From contig JABMLP010000014.1 in the NCBI GenBank assembly GCA_013176395.1, positions 620,001 through 684,000 of the forward strand: a DNA stretch of 64,000 nt, given 5' to 3'. This stretch comes from Venturia oleaginea (taxonomy: Eukaryota > Ascomycota > Dothideomycetes > Venturiales > Venturiaceae). Both the position numbers and the translations under genes were made by a program. Of this stretch, positions 1 to 11,294 are shown in pieces. Every line of letters starts with the position of its first letter. Within the stretch, counting starts at the first letter, position 1. The notes under the pieces are model-generated. The model was not told the DNA's origin and did not search any database. It was given only the letters and a program-made list of their open reading frames with translations.

Positions 1-1125
1 AGAATCATCTTGAAGAATAGATTATGCCCAATCACATGCTTGATACGAGCGCCACACCACGCACTGCACCACTCTCTCGGAGCTAGAGAACTGGTTGCTG
101 AGAATGCAACGTTGCTGACTTGTCCTTCATCTCTCCGGCTCGTGCTTAATCCTGCTTTCGGGGAAATACAACTTCTTGATATTCGGTTTGAGGAGGACGT
201 ATTGATGTATGACTGATTTTCGAGCACCAAAGAGTCTAAGATACGGCAAGAGTTGTTTGACTTGTGGTTTGGACCGTTGATGGATGTGGAGACGAGAGAC
301 GGGGTTGAGGTTTGTGAGCCGCGCGGACCTAATGGTTCCCAAGTGGCGTGGAAGGAAGTCTATGCTAGATGTAGTGCACCATTATGCCTATCTCGAAGGG
401 GGGAAGTGAGAAGAGGAACATTTCTCAGCGTGGTGGTTGCATCGTGAAGCTGTCTTGAGATTACTGCAATACTTACCACAAAATAGTTGTAGTAGACGGG
501 CGATGTAAACTTATTTATTATGCACGTGATATTTGAGTCGGGGAGATAGATCGATGTAGGGCTCTCCTTAGCCAAAATTATGGTCCACAGACCATCTGAG
601 CACTTTAGTAGGGTCTGGAGGATTGGACCCTTCTAAAGCGTCTGCGTATTCTTAATGCCAAGATAATAATGTTTAAACTTTTGGGAAACTCTGAGCCTTT
701 TTTTCTTCTTTTTGCAACCGAGGCGATTTAACATTTGAACTTGTAGCTAAAAACTGATATTGGTTCTACAAGAAAGTGTATACTTGAAGAGACTGTTTTG
801 TATTTCAAATTCGGCAAGCTTGGTTGCCTAGCCACCAAAGTACCACTTCTTTAACTTTCACTCTCCTTTCCATAAACTCCATCATCGATTTCTTCCACCG
901 CTTCACACATCTGCTTTTCCAGTGTCCCTCGTAATGGCACTGCTATGACTCGCCTCTCCATGTTCCTACATCGTTTCACATACCGGTACCGGCAGGCCTC
1001 ACTCGCCTCCAACCTATCGCACAACCACTGCTCCCACTCTCACTCTTTCATCGATTCCATCCTCGAGCTGATATACCGCTCCACGGGCCCGTTCTTCAAG
1101 TGCATCCTGTATACTCACTACTCCT
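1..1125 (+). other. Left flank with a possible coding remnant
   Basis: No confident gene. One plus-strand frame stays open from about 10 to 447 except for a single TGA near 214. It reads like protein (for example FGEIQLLDIRFEEDV before the stop and KIRQELFDLWFGPLMDV after it), which fits the 3' end of a decayed gene, but I recognise no family. From 448 to 1125 I see only AT-rich spacer and pyrimidine-rich stretches. The first copy of the LINE target duplication lies at 1126-1137. Confidence 0.25.
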
Positions 1126-1475
1126 ACTCTGCTTCATTGATTGATTGATTGATTGATTTTATTCTACTCGGTTGCAGCCGCTTAATCGCGCAGCTATGCC
1201 CGGTTAGGGGGACTTCATCAGACAGCCGACACGTGATAGGATCTACCACGTCCCACTTCGCCCTGCTTACCAAAACAAGACCAGCTATCCCCTCGATCCC
1301 CCCTCTTTTCCCTCAACCACTATTTCCAAATTCCCAATGGCTCTTGTAAATGTCGGTTATTCTACCAGTACATCTGTGCTATCTAGATTCCGAGAGGCAA
1401 TGCCTCATGTTTCGCCTTCCGTCTACCTACAGTCTCCCCTCAATGCTCAGCGTCGTCTGCGCGTTTTCGATCCCA

Positions 1476-4400
1476 CTATGCCCAAGGACCCGCGTCTGTT
1501 CCATAAATCTGATAGCTATTGTGGCTAAGTTGTGCGTAGTCAAGATATTCCGGAGGTTGTTTCGTCCTGGGAAGCGGCCTAACTCGTCTCTCCGGATGTC
1601 CCGGAACTTGCGGCATTCCAGGAGGATATGGGCTATGGGCTACGGTCTGCATCCCTTCACGGCAGTCACACCTAGAGTCTGGGATACCTTGGACACGTCG
1701 GCTGAAGAGGAAGGCCTTGAGCCCTTTCTTTTCAGTTCTCATCTGTACGAGGATCGCACTTTCTCGTTTGCTCCGGTCTTGATGGAGCTGGAGCACCCTT
1801 TTAGTAGGCTTATTAGGTGTGTATCTCCTCGTGGCTTTCCCCTTTGTCTCGGATTTCTAGCTAGTCAACCGTTGTCTATTCACTACCTTCCAGCACCACG
1901 TCTTTAGTGTCGTTCTTAGCGGGTACAGTTCCGGTGGCATATCAGCTCTTGGTCCTTCCTCTCTGTCTTCTCTCCATCCAGTGGCCTCCCTGTCGGCTTG
2001 GTCAGCGGCCTCGTTCCCGTCAATTCCCTCGTGGGCAGGGATCCATCGAATGTTCACGATAGCTCCGTACTCGTGAAGTTGTGTGATCCGTTGTACAATC
2101 CGCTTGACAATGTATGCTCCTGATCGGCCTGTCAGCGAGCGTATCGCTGCCTGGTTGTCGGTGAAGATATTGATGTCTCTCCATTCGTTTCCTGCCTCGA
2201 TGTCTGTTTGAACCATATGCAGCGCTAGATTTATTCCTTCAAGTTCAGCTGCGTACACCGTGGAGGTCGTCTCAGGGCCCATATACGTGCTTCTCGTCTG
2301 TCTTTTCAGCGGCCAGACTGCTGCAGCGCCTGTATGTCCGTCTATGCTACTCCCATCTGTATAGATGCAAATATTACCCTCGAATCTAGTGACGGAGTCG
2401 TGTTCAGAGTGTGCCGCTTCATCGCTTGGTGCGATATGCCTTGCCACCATGGTGCTGCTACGAACGGCGGGATTATCTCTCGCTTGTCAAGATTCGCTGC
2501 TCCTTTCTCTTCGGCATCCCGATATATTTTGTGTAATGGGCTATCGTAGCTTGCTCGTTGTCTTGACCTTGGTTCTCCGAATTGAGTATCTAGCAGTTTA
2601 GGGAGGTCTTGGCACGTGAGTATACGGCTGAGGGTTTCGGTGTTGTGTTTCCAGATCTGTTGTTCGACTGGGAGCAGGTAGGTCTCAATGTCGAGGGCGA
2701 CTCTGGATGTCGCTTTGAACGCTCCACAGATAATTCGTGCTGCACGTGCTTGGATTGACTGAAGTGTATCGAGCGTTTTTCTCGTGTATGGTTTTCCCCT
2801 CATTCCTGAATTCGACCAGATTGAGCACGCGTACATCATCTGAGGGACTACTACTCCGCGGTAGATTTTTCGCATATCTAGCAGACTGACGCCCCATGTT
2901 GAGCTACCCAGAGAGCACAGTGCGTTCACTGTTTTCGTAGTTTTCCGCTTGATTTCTTCGATGTGTTCCTTCCATTAGAGTTTGCTGTCTAGCGTCACGC
3001 CTAGATATTTGCACGTTGTCTTAGGCGCAATGCATCCCCATGCCGTCTGAACGGGCTGTTATGTGTTTATACGGGTGCGTCTTCTTGTGAAGTGTGTCAG
3101 TTGGAACTTTTCTGGGGCGAATTTTGATGCATGTGTCTTTGCCCAACAGTTTGCCTTTTCTAGCGCGTTTTCGAGGTTCTTGCACGTTTCCTCTGTTGTG
3201 TTGCCCCATGTAAGTATGGCTGCGTCATCGATATAGCCTGTAGCTGCAGTATCGTCGCCTGAGTCGCATTGCTCAATAAGGTCAGAGTTGTAGAATATGT
3301 ATAAGATGGGGGATAGGGGCGATCCCTGTGGTACCCCAGTCTCGACCGTGTACTCGTCAGATTCGTAGCCATCGATGACAATTCGCGTGCGTCTATCGCT
3401 CGGGAAGCTAGCAATCCATCGTACTGTTCTCTCATCAACTTTTCTTTTCCGAAGATGTGTAGGAGTCTCTTGTGGGATACGTTATCGAAGGCGCCCGACA
3501 CGTCAAGGAGCAGCAGGCTAGCGACTTGTCCTTTTCTGTTGTTCCAAGCGTTGTAGATTCTCTCGATTACAGCGTGTAGTGCGTATTCCGTTGACCTTAA
3601 CTTCCTGCCTCCCATGTGCATCCTTGGGATGACTTGGTGTGTTTCCACCAGGTAGCTAAGTCTCTGGCCTTGCCAATCGTATTCAGGAGCGCAATAGGTC
3701 GGTATGCCTTTGGAATCGAGTAGTCGTCCTTCCCTGGTTTGCGCAGCACTACCGCGGTCGAGCTTTGGAAATGTGTCGGGTAGTGGCCCAGTTGTAGGCT
3801 TTGATTCATGATTGTCGCCAGGTGTCCCACCAACATATAAGATGCCGTCTGCAAGGCCTTGTTTGGGACACTATCCGGTCCCGGGGACTTGAAGGGTGAC
3901 GCCGCTTGTATTGCGTCCAGTACCTCCTTCTCAGTAACGTTTGGCATTGGTGTAACGTTTGGCATTGGTGTACAATCATCATATCTTGCATCCTGTAGAT
4001 CGTCGAGGTCTGCTTCTAGCGGTGCTGGGAAGAAGGCGTCCCTAAGGAGAATCGTTTTTGCCGAGGGTGTAGTAGCCTGGTTGCCGGTCGTTGGACACTT
4101 GATTGTCAAAAAAGTAGATGAAGCAGACTGAAGTCTGAATTGATGGTCGTGGGCATGCCCATATATATACACGATTGAGAGGCTCGTGTTCAAGCTAGTA
4201 CAAATGAGGTGAATGAAATGAGTTCATTTGACATTGATAATTGGCGTCACACTTGGGGGCTGGCTTTCTCTATTGCGCGCCCACTTGGCTGTTTTCCAGA
4301 GAGATTCAGTGGAGCTTGCTGCCATTTCTACTCGGTCTCTGTGTGCTTGCCGGAGCGCCTTCTCGATCGTCCGTGTCTTGTGGTTCCTCGCCTCGCGGTA

Positions 4401-5432
4401 GTTTTCCCCATGTCTCCTCCGTGTGTCTTCTCTCGTGTATGCGCCTTAGGCGTTTTGTATCTGCCAATGCTCTCGAGCATGTTCCGTCCCATCCCTCTTT
4501 CGCCTTGGTGCATGGTCTTGTGAGGGGAATTGTCTTCGCTGCTGCATCTTTGATCGCTTTGACTAACTCCATCGTGTACATGTCTAGCGCTGCTTTCGTC
4601 CTTGGTCTCCTTCGTGCCGGTAGGGTGTCTCTGAGCGTCCCGCAGAACTCCTTACAGTCTAGGAGTTTCCAGTTGCATCTTGGCCTGATTTCCGTGGAGC
4701 GCGTCCAGAGATCAGTATGATGCTGATGGGGAGGTGGTCTGAGTCGTGGTCTAGCTCTCTGTCTACTCTGCTACTGATGGTCCTGTCAATCAAGCCTAAT
4801 ATCATCCAGCACATATCAATCGTCTTCCTGCTGCTGCCTTCTTCGTACGTTACCGTTCCGGGCTGTAGCATGCTTGACATATCAAATCTCTCCATAATTT
4901 CGATAAGTTCTTCCGCTTCTCGGTCTTCGTGTACGACCTGCGCTCCTCCCCACATTCTATGGTGTAAGTGCAAGTCGCCTAATACCATCTGTTCTTCCAG
5001 CGCGTGTTCCTCCAATCGAGCTCTTATGGTCGGCAGTGAGCTGATGCGGTTTGGCATGTTTTGGACCGTATTGTAGACGTTGTGTATTGCCAGCCCGTCT
5101 TCTGTTTGATCGCCATTTCTGATACTGATTTTCAATGTGCAGACGTCTCTTGTGTGCTGTTCGAATTGCAGGCTGCCGTGGTCTAGCCTTTTGTTGACAA
5201 AGAAACACACCCTTGCTGAGCCATCCTCCTCGTTCGTTGTCGGGTAGCATAAGTGGAATATATTCTTCGCTGGGTGGTGTGTTGTCGACATGAAGGGGTT
5301 GCGCCACGGTTCTTGGATAGCAATAGTATCGTATTCTGCTACTCTTGGATCACGGAGCAGAGTTGCCATAACGGTATCCCTTGATTTGCGTACGTTGTAC
5401 TGTAGTATATTAAGTTGGTCCTTCTCTCTCAT
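1476..5432 (-). pseudogene. LINE ORF2 (endonuclease-RT-RNase H), broken
   Basis: The APE endonuclease is intact from 5432 to 4659 (NILQYNVRKS, IQEPW, GDLHLHHRMWGG, SDHLPI). A linker follows in another frame (4581-4306). The reverse transcriptase is spread over several frames: PFKSPGPDSVPN (4193-3597), LLLLDVSGAFDNVSH (3648-3160), GVPQGSPLSP near 3340-3310 and the active site YIDD near 3220. RT thumb sequence lies at 2929-2342. RNase H at 2450-1857 keeps YTDGS, AAELEG, FTDNQAA and the HEG-NEAAD motif. A final CxC-x7-H-like motif lies near 1650. A 15-bp tandem duplication at about 3943-3972 repeats TPMPNV. Several frameshifts make ORF2 non-functional. In an active copy it would cut and prime at the target. 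Confidence 0.88.
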
Positions 5433-7059
5433 AGATCCGAGTCCTCATCGATTTCCATGTATTGTGTGTTTCTGCATGTTAGGGTATTGCCCTCTAGCGC
5501 CTCAAGCGCCCTCCTCGACATCTTCGTTGCTCTTTGTGGCCTTTGACTCTGGTGTGGTCCTTCGTTCTCCTTGTCTCCTGGGGCAGGCCTCTTTTGTCCA
5601 TTTCCAGGTAATAATTGCATCCCTCTGGTCCTTGGCCCTTGGCGTGAGGTCAGGTCTGTAGTTGACCTCGTTCTTCCAGAAGGTTCTCGGGCGGAATCTT
5701 GTATAGGTATTTCATCACAGGTGAACATCGTAGGGTGATACCGTGGTCTGTTCGCGTAAGCTGCCTTTGTCCGGGTGAGTTCCTCCTTCCTAGTTGGGCA
5801 TTGTTGACTCCATGCTTCATGGGATCCCTGGCAATTGGCGCTTTTCCTAGGTGTGGTCTGTCCAGTCTTCGAAGGGCAGTCCCTAGAACTATGTTCTTGC
5901 GCACAGTAGCCACATGTTTTCGCTGCTTTGCATTGAGTTCCTATGTGGCCGTATTTGTAGCACTGAAAGCACTGCTTCAGTCGGCATTGTCTCTCGTATC
6001 GTTCGCTTTGACACATCTCCCCTTGCCACACCAGTCCTTCATCGATGATCTTGTTTGCGTCCTCAGGCTTGGTGAACTCGATGATGACCGACGACATCGC
6101 TTTTGTTGGCGTCTTCCGGGTCAACCATCCAATGTATTTGATGTCCGCGGTTGGGATAAACGGCTTATTGTCTTGCAGGATGATGTCTCTAGTTTCCTCG
6201 AATTTGTCTGTATTCATCGTACTAGTACGTATGCCATGTACAAGAACGCCATACGTTGGATTTCGTACTGACGTCCCGTTCCCAATACGTGGGTCCAGTC
6301 CTCCGTGAATTGTCTGAGAAGCTGCATTTCACTAATTGTCGCCGTTCTGATGCTCAGATCTCCGCTTTTGAGCTGGTTAGCAGACATGATCTTTAGATTG
6401 GCTATATGTTCGTTTTGACTTTGGGAAATGGCTCGGTCAACGTGGGCTTTTAAATTGCGTGGATTCATTGCGCGCAGGCTCTAGATCGTTTGTGCGTTCC
6501 TGATGTTTACGATAATCTCACGTCGGACCGTCGCGGGAGTCTTGACACTTTGGGTTTGTATGCTATGTGTGCTTGTAGCTAACCCTCCTCGGGTAGCGGC
6601 AGCAGCATAGCTCATTGGCATGCCTGTTTGGAATTTTGTCCCTTTGTTCTTGATATCACTCGCTATTCCTGCAACGGTCTTGCCCACCTCTGTTGCCTCT
6701 TTCGCTGCCGTTTTCGCTTCTTCACCAATAGTGATGTTCTTCTGTGTGTCTGTTCTCAGAGCTTTAAGTTCTCCCTTCATCCCAGCTACCTCCTTCGCCG
6801 TTTCTTTTGTGTCTCGAGTCATCCCAGTGTGTATAATGCGTAATTGATCGTGGACGGTTGTCATATCGGGGTTCCTTTGGGCCTTTGCAATCAAGGGCAG
6901 CATCGTCGTGATAATTGCCTTTACTTGGTCTGGGGGCACAGGTAGAGCCTGTCCGCTTTCGAGGTAGAGTAATGCGTTTCGAAGGTGCCTAGTAAGTTGT
7001 GTAGCGTGCTCATGAAGTCCGGTCGGCCAGACCACCTCTTGAGGCCACGGTATTGTCAT
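5429..7059 (-). pseudogene. LINE ORF1 (gag-like RNA-binding protein), broken
   Basis: ORF1 begins at the ATG at 7059. The first 192 codons are open (7059-6481) and end at a TAG where the same frame simply continues into 6468-6214; CAG to TAG would explain it. A frameshift near 6270 then moves the reading to 6217-5429. That last part carries the diagnostic CCHC knuckles (CFQCYKYGHIGTQC, then CGYCAQEHSSRDC and a third degenerate one), and the VLVHG motif usual in LINE gag proteins lies just upstream of 6217 in the shifted frame. The N-terminal part is probably coiled-coil. The stop overlaps the start of ORF2 as ATGA (5432-5429). The protein would bind the element RNA in an RNP. Confidence 0.85.
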
Positions 7060-7678
7060 CTCTCGTTTCTACGCGCTGGGCGACGCGTCGAGCCTAGAAC
7101 AACCTGAGCCCTCTTGAGGCGATGTGTATTTGCGTTATAATTATTCAGTTTCAAAGGTCTCAGTTCTCGCTGTTGTGGTGTTTTCCCACTCTGCTTCATA
7201 AGTCCCTAGCATCTGCCCCTATAGCACGATTTCTCCACCGCCACTCCAATCGCAATGATTCAGACGTCGCGTGAGCTAATGTACAGGGATACAACAAAGT
7301 CAAACTTGGAGAGCGAAGGGGAACAGCAGATGTGTATGCATGACAGATGTCCATCTTGGCTCCGGGCACAAGTCGTTCGTAGTCGAAGGACAGCGAGATT
7401 CGTATCTATACGAGATGATGCAGCGTGATTGAAACCTGGGGGACCAGAGTTATCTCATGAGTGCGCCTGCAGAATAGAGCTGCATGTTGTAGAAAAACCG
7501 AGCCAGTAACTAAGCTTTGAGATCGCCCTCGGCGCACCCTGGACAGGGATGACCGTTGTCCAATACCCCTTGCCACAGAAGACAGCTCCATCAGGCTGAC
7601 CACGAGCTCGGTTTGATGCTGGTGCGGGTCTAGAATCCCCACAAATCGCTTCCGTAGCTTCGGGATATAACATGATCT

Positions 7679-7840
7679 TCACACCCGAGACCAGTTCGCA
7701 ACGCCCAAGATGCCATTGGACCATGGGATTCCCGGCTGTCTTTCTTTCCACCATCCGGCCATGTATTCTTGAATATCAGAGCCACCAGCAGGACTACTTG
7801 AAGAAGGAGTATTGACTGCGAATAAATTGAAGTTGACCAT
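7679..7840 (-). CDS. Small ORF divergent from the MFS gene
   Basis: A 53-codon ORF starts at the ATG at 7840 and ends with TGA at 7679. It begins MVNFNLFAVNTPSSSS and contains WWKERQPGIPW; no family recognised. The start lies only 98 bp from the MFS start on the other strand, so the two would share a promoter. A further open stretch on the same strand (7678-7455, another frame) contains CGDSRPAPAS and CGKGYW and could be a second exon or a frameshifted continuation. The region 7201-7454 holds nothing else I recognise. Could be a small gene, an exon or chance. Confidence 0.3.
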   Translation of the reverse strand: MVNFNLFAVNTPSSSSPAGGSDIQEYMAGWWKERQPGIPWSNGILGVANWSRV

Positions 7841-7938
7841 CTCTACCTGGCTTCTGCTCGTAGATCAACACTGGCCTACTCCCTGTTCCAGCTTGTCTCT
7901 CCACACTTCACCTTTCCCATCCAATCACTGAAAATCCA

Positions 7939-9797
7939 ATGGCCTCCACCAGGCCTTCACTGCCTTCGCCGGCCCATTATTCGTTCGAATCCAAAACCGA
8001 GAACCTGGCGACAACCAACGAGCTCGACAATGCTGCCGAGAAACATGAAGCAACCATCCAGGAGAAAGAGGCCATCCCGCCAGCTGACGAGGAAGAGGTC
8101 GAGGACACAACCCATCACGTTGCTGGCCTCCCACGATTCATCCTCGTCTTCGGGCTCTGCGTGACGACGTTCCTGATCGGTCTTGATCAGCTCATCATCG
8201 CGACGGCCATACCAAAGATCACTTCTCTGTTCCACTCTCTGGACGATGTTGGCTGGTATGGATCGGCTTACTTGCTATGCACCACCTCGCTTCAGCCCAG
8301 CTTTGGGAAGATATATACCTACTTTGATGTCAAATGGACCTACGTCGTCGCCCTTGTCATCTTTGAAGTCGGATCTATTCTATGCGCTGCTGCTAGCAAT
8401 TCTAAAATGTTCATCATCGGGCGAGCTATTGCTGGAACTGGAGCAGCTGGGCTTTATGGAGGTAGCTGCACCATGATACACCGATATTTTTAACGTAGCT
8501 AATTCTTTCACAGGAGGCATGACCATGATCGCATACGCAATTCCACTCCGGCAACGTAGCATTTATATGGCATGTATGTCTAGCATGTTTGGAATTGCTT
8601 CCATTGTGGGGCCAATCCTCGGTGGCGTCTTCACCGACCGCTTATCGTGGCGCTGGTGTTTTTGGATCAATCTTCCTTTCGGTGCTATAGGACTGATCAT
8701 TATCATCTTCTTCTTTAAAACACCAGCACGAGAGTTCGGTCATATCTCATTGGGCAAGAAGATCAAGAATATGGATTTGCCGGGGGCTTTCTTCCTGATT
8801 ACTAGTATCATCTGTCTGCTTCTTGCACTCCAATGGGGAGGTGCGTATTCTATCCTCACTTTTAATCATGCAGATCTAATCTGTCATAGGATCTACGTAC
8901 GCATGGAAAGACTCCAAAGTCTGGGGCACTCTTCTAGGCTTCGGTCTCCTTCTCTTCATCTTCATGGCCATCCAAGTCTATCGCGGCGAAAATGCAACGA
9001 TCCCTCTGCACATCATGAAGCAGAGAACAATTCTTGCTAGTGCACTGACGCTCTGTCTCTTATCCATGGGACTGTACACCCACGTCAGTACCTTCACTCC
9101 ATCAAGCATATAAATCACTAACCAAAGTTCCAAGATCTATTACCTCCCCTTCTACTTCCAATCCGTCAAAGGCGTAACAGCAGAACAATCCGGCATCCGC
9201 TGCATCCCCTACCTAATCTCCCAAACAGTCGCCTCCATCATCATCGGCGTAACCGTAACCATCGTAGGCTGGTACACCCCCTTCATTTATTTCGGGACAG
9301 CAGTGTTTACTGTCGGCTCCGGACTCATCTACACACTCTCACCGACCTCCTCCCCTGCCCAATGGATCGGCTACCAACTTCTCGCCGGCTTCGGTGCGGG
9401 AACTTGTATCCAACTCCCCTTCATCGCCGTCCAAGTCGTTCTCAGTGCCAAAGACATGCCCTCCGGTAACTCGATCGCAATTTTCTTCAACACGATTGGC
9501 GGGGCCGTAGCTATTTCGGTCGCGCAGAACATCTTCTCCAACACCCTTGCTCAAGAGCTTCCCGTGTATGTGAAGAGCGTCGATGTCCAGACTGTCGTCA
9601 ATGCCGGAGCGCAGGGGTTCAGGAATGTGGTTGCCCCTAGTGAAATCGTGGGAGCGATTTTTGCGTATAACAAAGCTATTACCACGGCTTTTGTGCTGAG
9701 TATTGCTGTTGGTGGAATGTCTTTCCTTAGCAGCCTTTTGTTTGAGTGGAAGAGTGTTAAGGGGAAGAAGGTTGAGATGGGCGGTGGTGGTGCTTGA
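7939..9797 (+). CDS. MFS efflux transporter, DHA2 (14-TM) type, four exons
   Basis: A proton-driven multidrug or toxin efflux pump of the plasma membrane. Exons by eye: 7939-8461, 8514-8840, 8890-9083 and 9135-9797, with introns of 52, 49 and 51 nt; the join gives 568 residues, normal for this family. The first 70 residues are a charged cytosolic tail ([19 protein letters not shown]). TM1 carries [14 protein letters not shown]. Then come [11 protein letters not shown] and the antiporter motif C ([31 protein letters not shown] cut across TM5; key residues GPILGG). Later segments include [12 protein letters not shown] and [17 protein letters not shown]. The start is the first ATG after a pyrimidine-rich leader. 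No biosynthetic genes sit beside it, so its substrate cannot be inferred. Confidence 0.9.
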
Positions 9798-9922
9798 ATT
9801 AGCGACACGCGAAAGAACAAGGAAATTTGGGTCGGTGGGAGGAGGATGATGGCGTTGAGGAAAATGTCTTGGGATCTGCTTTTTGGGATTGATAATTAAT
9901 AAGTAGGTAGTTTAATCTAGTA

Positions 9923-11029
9923 ACGTGTTTCACCATTCACTTGGCCGCCCCACTCACTTGGCCACCCAACCAAAAAGTCTAATCCCTTCGTACAATTATC
10001 GCGATAATGTCAACACCAACCCCCGGATCGGCTTGAAAAGAGGCTAGATTACTTCTTGCGAAGCAGAGCTTTCAAACGAATCCAAATTTAAGTCAACGTC
10101 AAATCTCAGCGTCGTACGATATTCCTCGATCTACACTTCAGTCTCGTCTTCAAGGTGGTAAACCACGAAGCGAATCTAACCACCAAAAGAGAAAGTTACA
10201 AATACATGAAGAGCAGGCTCTGGTTCAGTGGATCCTAGACCTTAATCGACGAGGATTTCCGCCCCAAATTATCGACGTACGACGAATGGCAAACGCTTTA
10301 CTCGAAAAACGCGGTACGAATCCTCCACCGTCATTAGTCGGGAAGAACTGGGTATCCCGCTTCATCAACGCTCAGCCGGAGGTTTGTACGAAGTGGAATC
10401 GTAAATTCCATTCACAGCGTGCAAAATGCGAAGATCCAGCGACAACCAACGCGTGGTTTCAGCGTGTTGAAGAGACGCCCTCACCACCAGGTACACCCCA
10501 TGGAGTAGCGCCACAGTGGACGTCAGAAACTCCTCGTAGGATAGCTCAGCTTGAGCAGCAGGCTCAGCTCGTCCGAAATCTTCTTCATTGCCAATCTCAG
10601 AGCCCAAGTAGTCAAGCAATTGGTCAACTCATCAAAGGATGTCAAGTCGCAATGAATTCAGCAGTAATACTTGCAGAAGAGAATAGGAAGCTTCGTACAG
10701 AGAACCAACGACGAAAACAGAAGCAACAGTATCGTAGACGATATATTGCATATGGAGGCGTTTTACAAGCTCAACAGGGTCAGTTCTTGGTCGAGGGATG
10801 CGAAAATAGCTCTAGAGATAGTGTTCAAGATCAGGAAGTCGTCGTACGACAGCGAGCATTACCAACATGTAGTGGCTGCGGTATTCAAAGTCATAAGATT
10901 AATCGATGCCCAAATACGTAAAGAATGTATTGTTAGAATTATTTAATAAAAGCTGTATTGTTGGGAGGTTTATCGCACGATGACTTGGGATTTAGTGGTT
11001 GGGGTGGCCAAGTGAGTGGTGAAATACGC
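9923..11029 (+). mobile_element. Non-autonomous pogo-type transposon (DDE core deleted)
   Basis: Bounded by TA on each side (9921-9922, 11030-11031). Terminal inverted repeats are ACGTGTTTCACCATTCACTT at the left and, reverse-complemented, GCGTATTTCACCACTCACTT at the right. The left end contains a second copy of CACTCACTTGGCC, the same sub-repeat architecture as the element at 13712-15542. About 1.1 kb, against about 1.8 kb for a pogo element with its catalytic domain. Confidence 0.85.
10007..10921 (+). pseudogene. Pogo transposase remnant: DNA-binding domain fused to C-terminus
   Basis: The frame runs from the ATG at 10007 to 10921 with one TGA at 10034-10036 (probably a former TGG). After the stop it keeps a psq-type HTH (LSQRQISASYDIPRSTLQSRL) and a Tc5/CENP-B-type HTH (VQWILDLNRRGFPPQIIDV to VGKNWVSRFINAQPE, about 10230-10460). 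It then jumps from WFQRVEET straight to the Pro-rich and coiled-coil tail (PRRIAQLEQQAQLVRNLL) and a C-terminal CSGCGIQSHKINRC knuckle. The whole DDE domain is missing without loss of frame. A downstream ATG at 10286 could still start a 211-residue product containing half of the DNA-binding region. Confidence 0.8.
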
Positions 11030-11118
11030 TAGTTATTAGTTGTCTTAGTAATTATGGTATAATTACAGTCCAGTATAGAAGTCCTAGCTCGTACGGCCTA
11101 TCTTATATTCCCTACCAT

Positions 11119-11294
11119 TGTTATAGATCACATCAAGGCTGAAGAGCAGGAAGGCAAGACTCGCAAAGAATGGTTGGATGATAAGAAGTTATTGGTGCGA
11201 CGGAGTCAGTCCTAAAGGAGAATAGTACGTGCAGGAGTCACGTGATATTCCCACAGTTCCCACAGTTCTTGGCCGTGCCCACAAATCTGAAGGT
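11119..11294 (-). repeat. Solo-LTR fragment, family of 36513 and 54101
   Basis: TGTTATAGATCACATCAAGG at 11119 matches the reverse complement of the ends of the solo LTRs at 36513-37155 and 54101-54795, and similarity continues to about 11290. It is then cut by the LINE-derived element; a few matching bases resume at 12544 (GGTATGGGAAGTGTG) before the sequence diverges. Its other end and target duplication were not found. Confidence 0.7.

Larger units (their letters stand above)
1138..7188 (-). mobile_element. Full-length Tad-like LINE (non-LTR retrotransposon)
   Basis: A 6.05-kb element read on the minus strand, flanked by a perfect 12-bp duplication ACTCTGCTTCAT at 1126-1137 and 7189-7200. 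In order it encodes a gag-like ORF1 with zinc knuckles, then an ORF2 with APE endonuclease, reverse transcriptase, RNase H and a C-terminal Cys/His motif. This layout is typical of the fungal Tad clade. The 3' end is a short (AATC)n tail (TGATTGATTGATTGATT on the plus strand from 1138), not poly(A). The last 350 bp or so (1138 to about 1480) also end the two non-autonomous elements at 11295-12543 and 41601-43199. Both ORFs are broken, so the copy is dead although structurally complete. Confidence 0.9.

Noticed and set aside
1350..1907. 185-codon plus frame in the LINE 3' part
   Set aside because: Antisense to RNase H and the Cys/His end of ORF2; composition follows the opposite strand.
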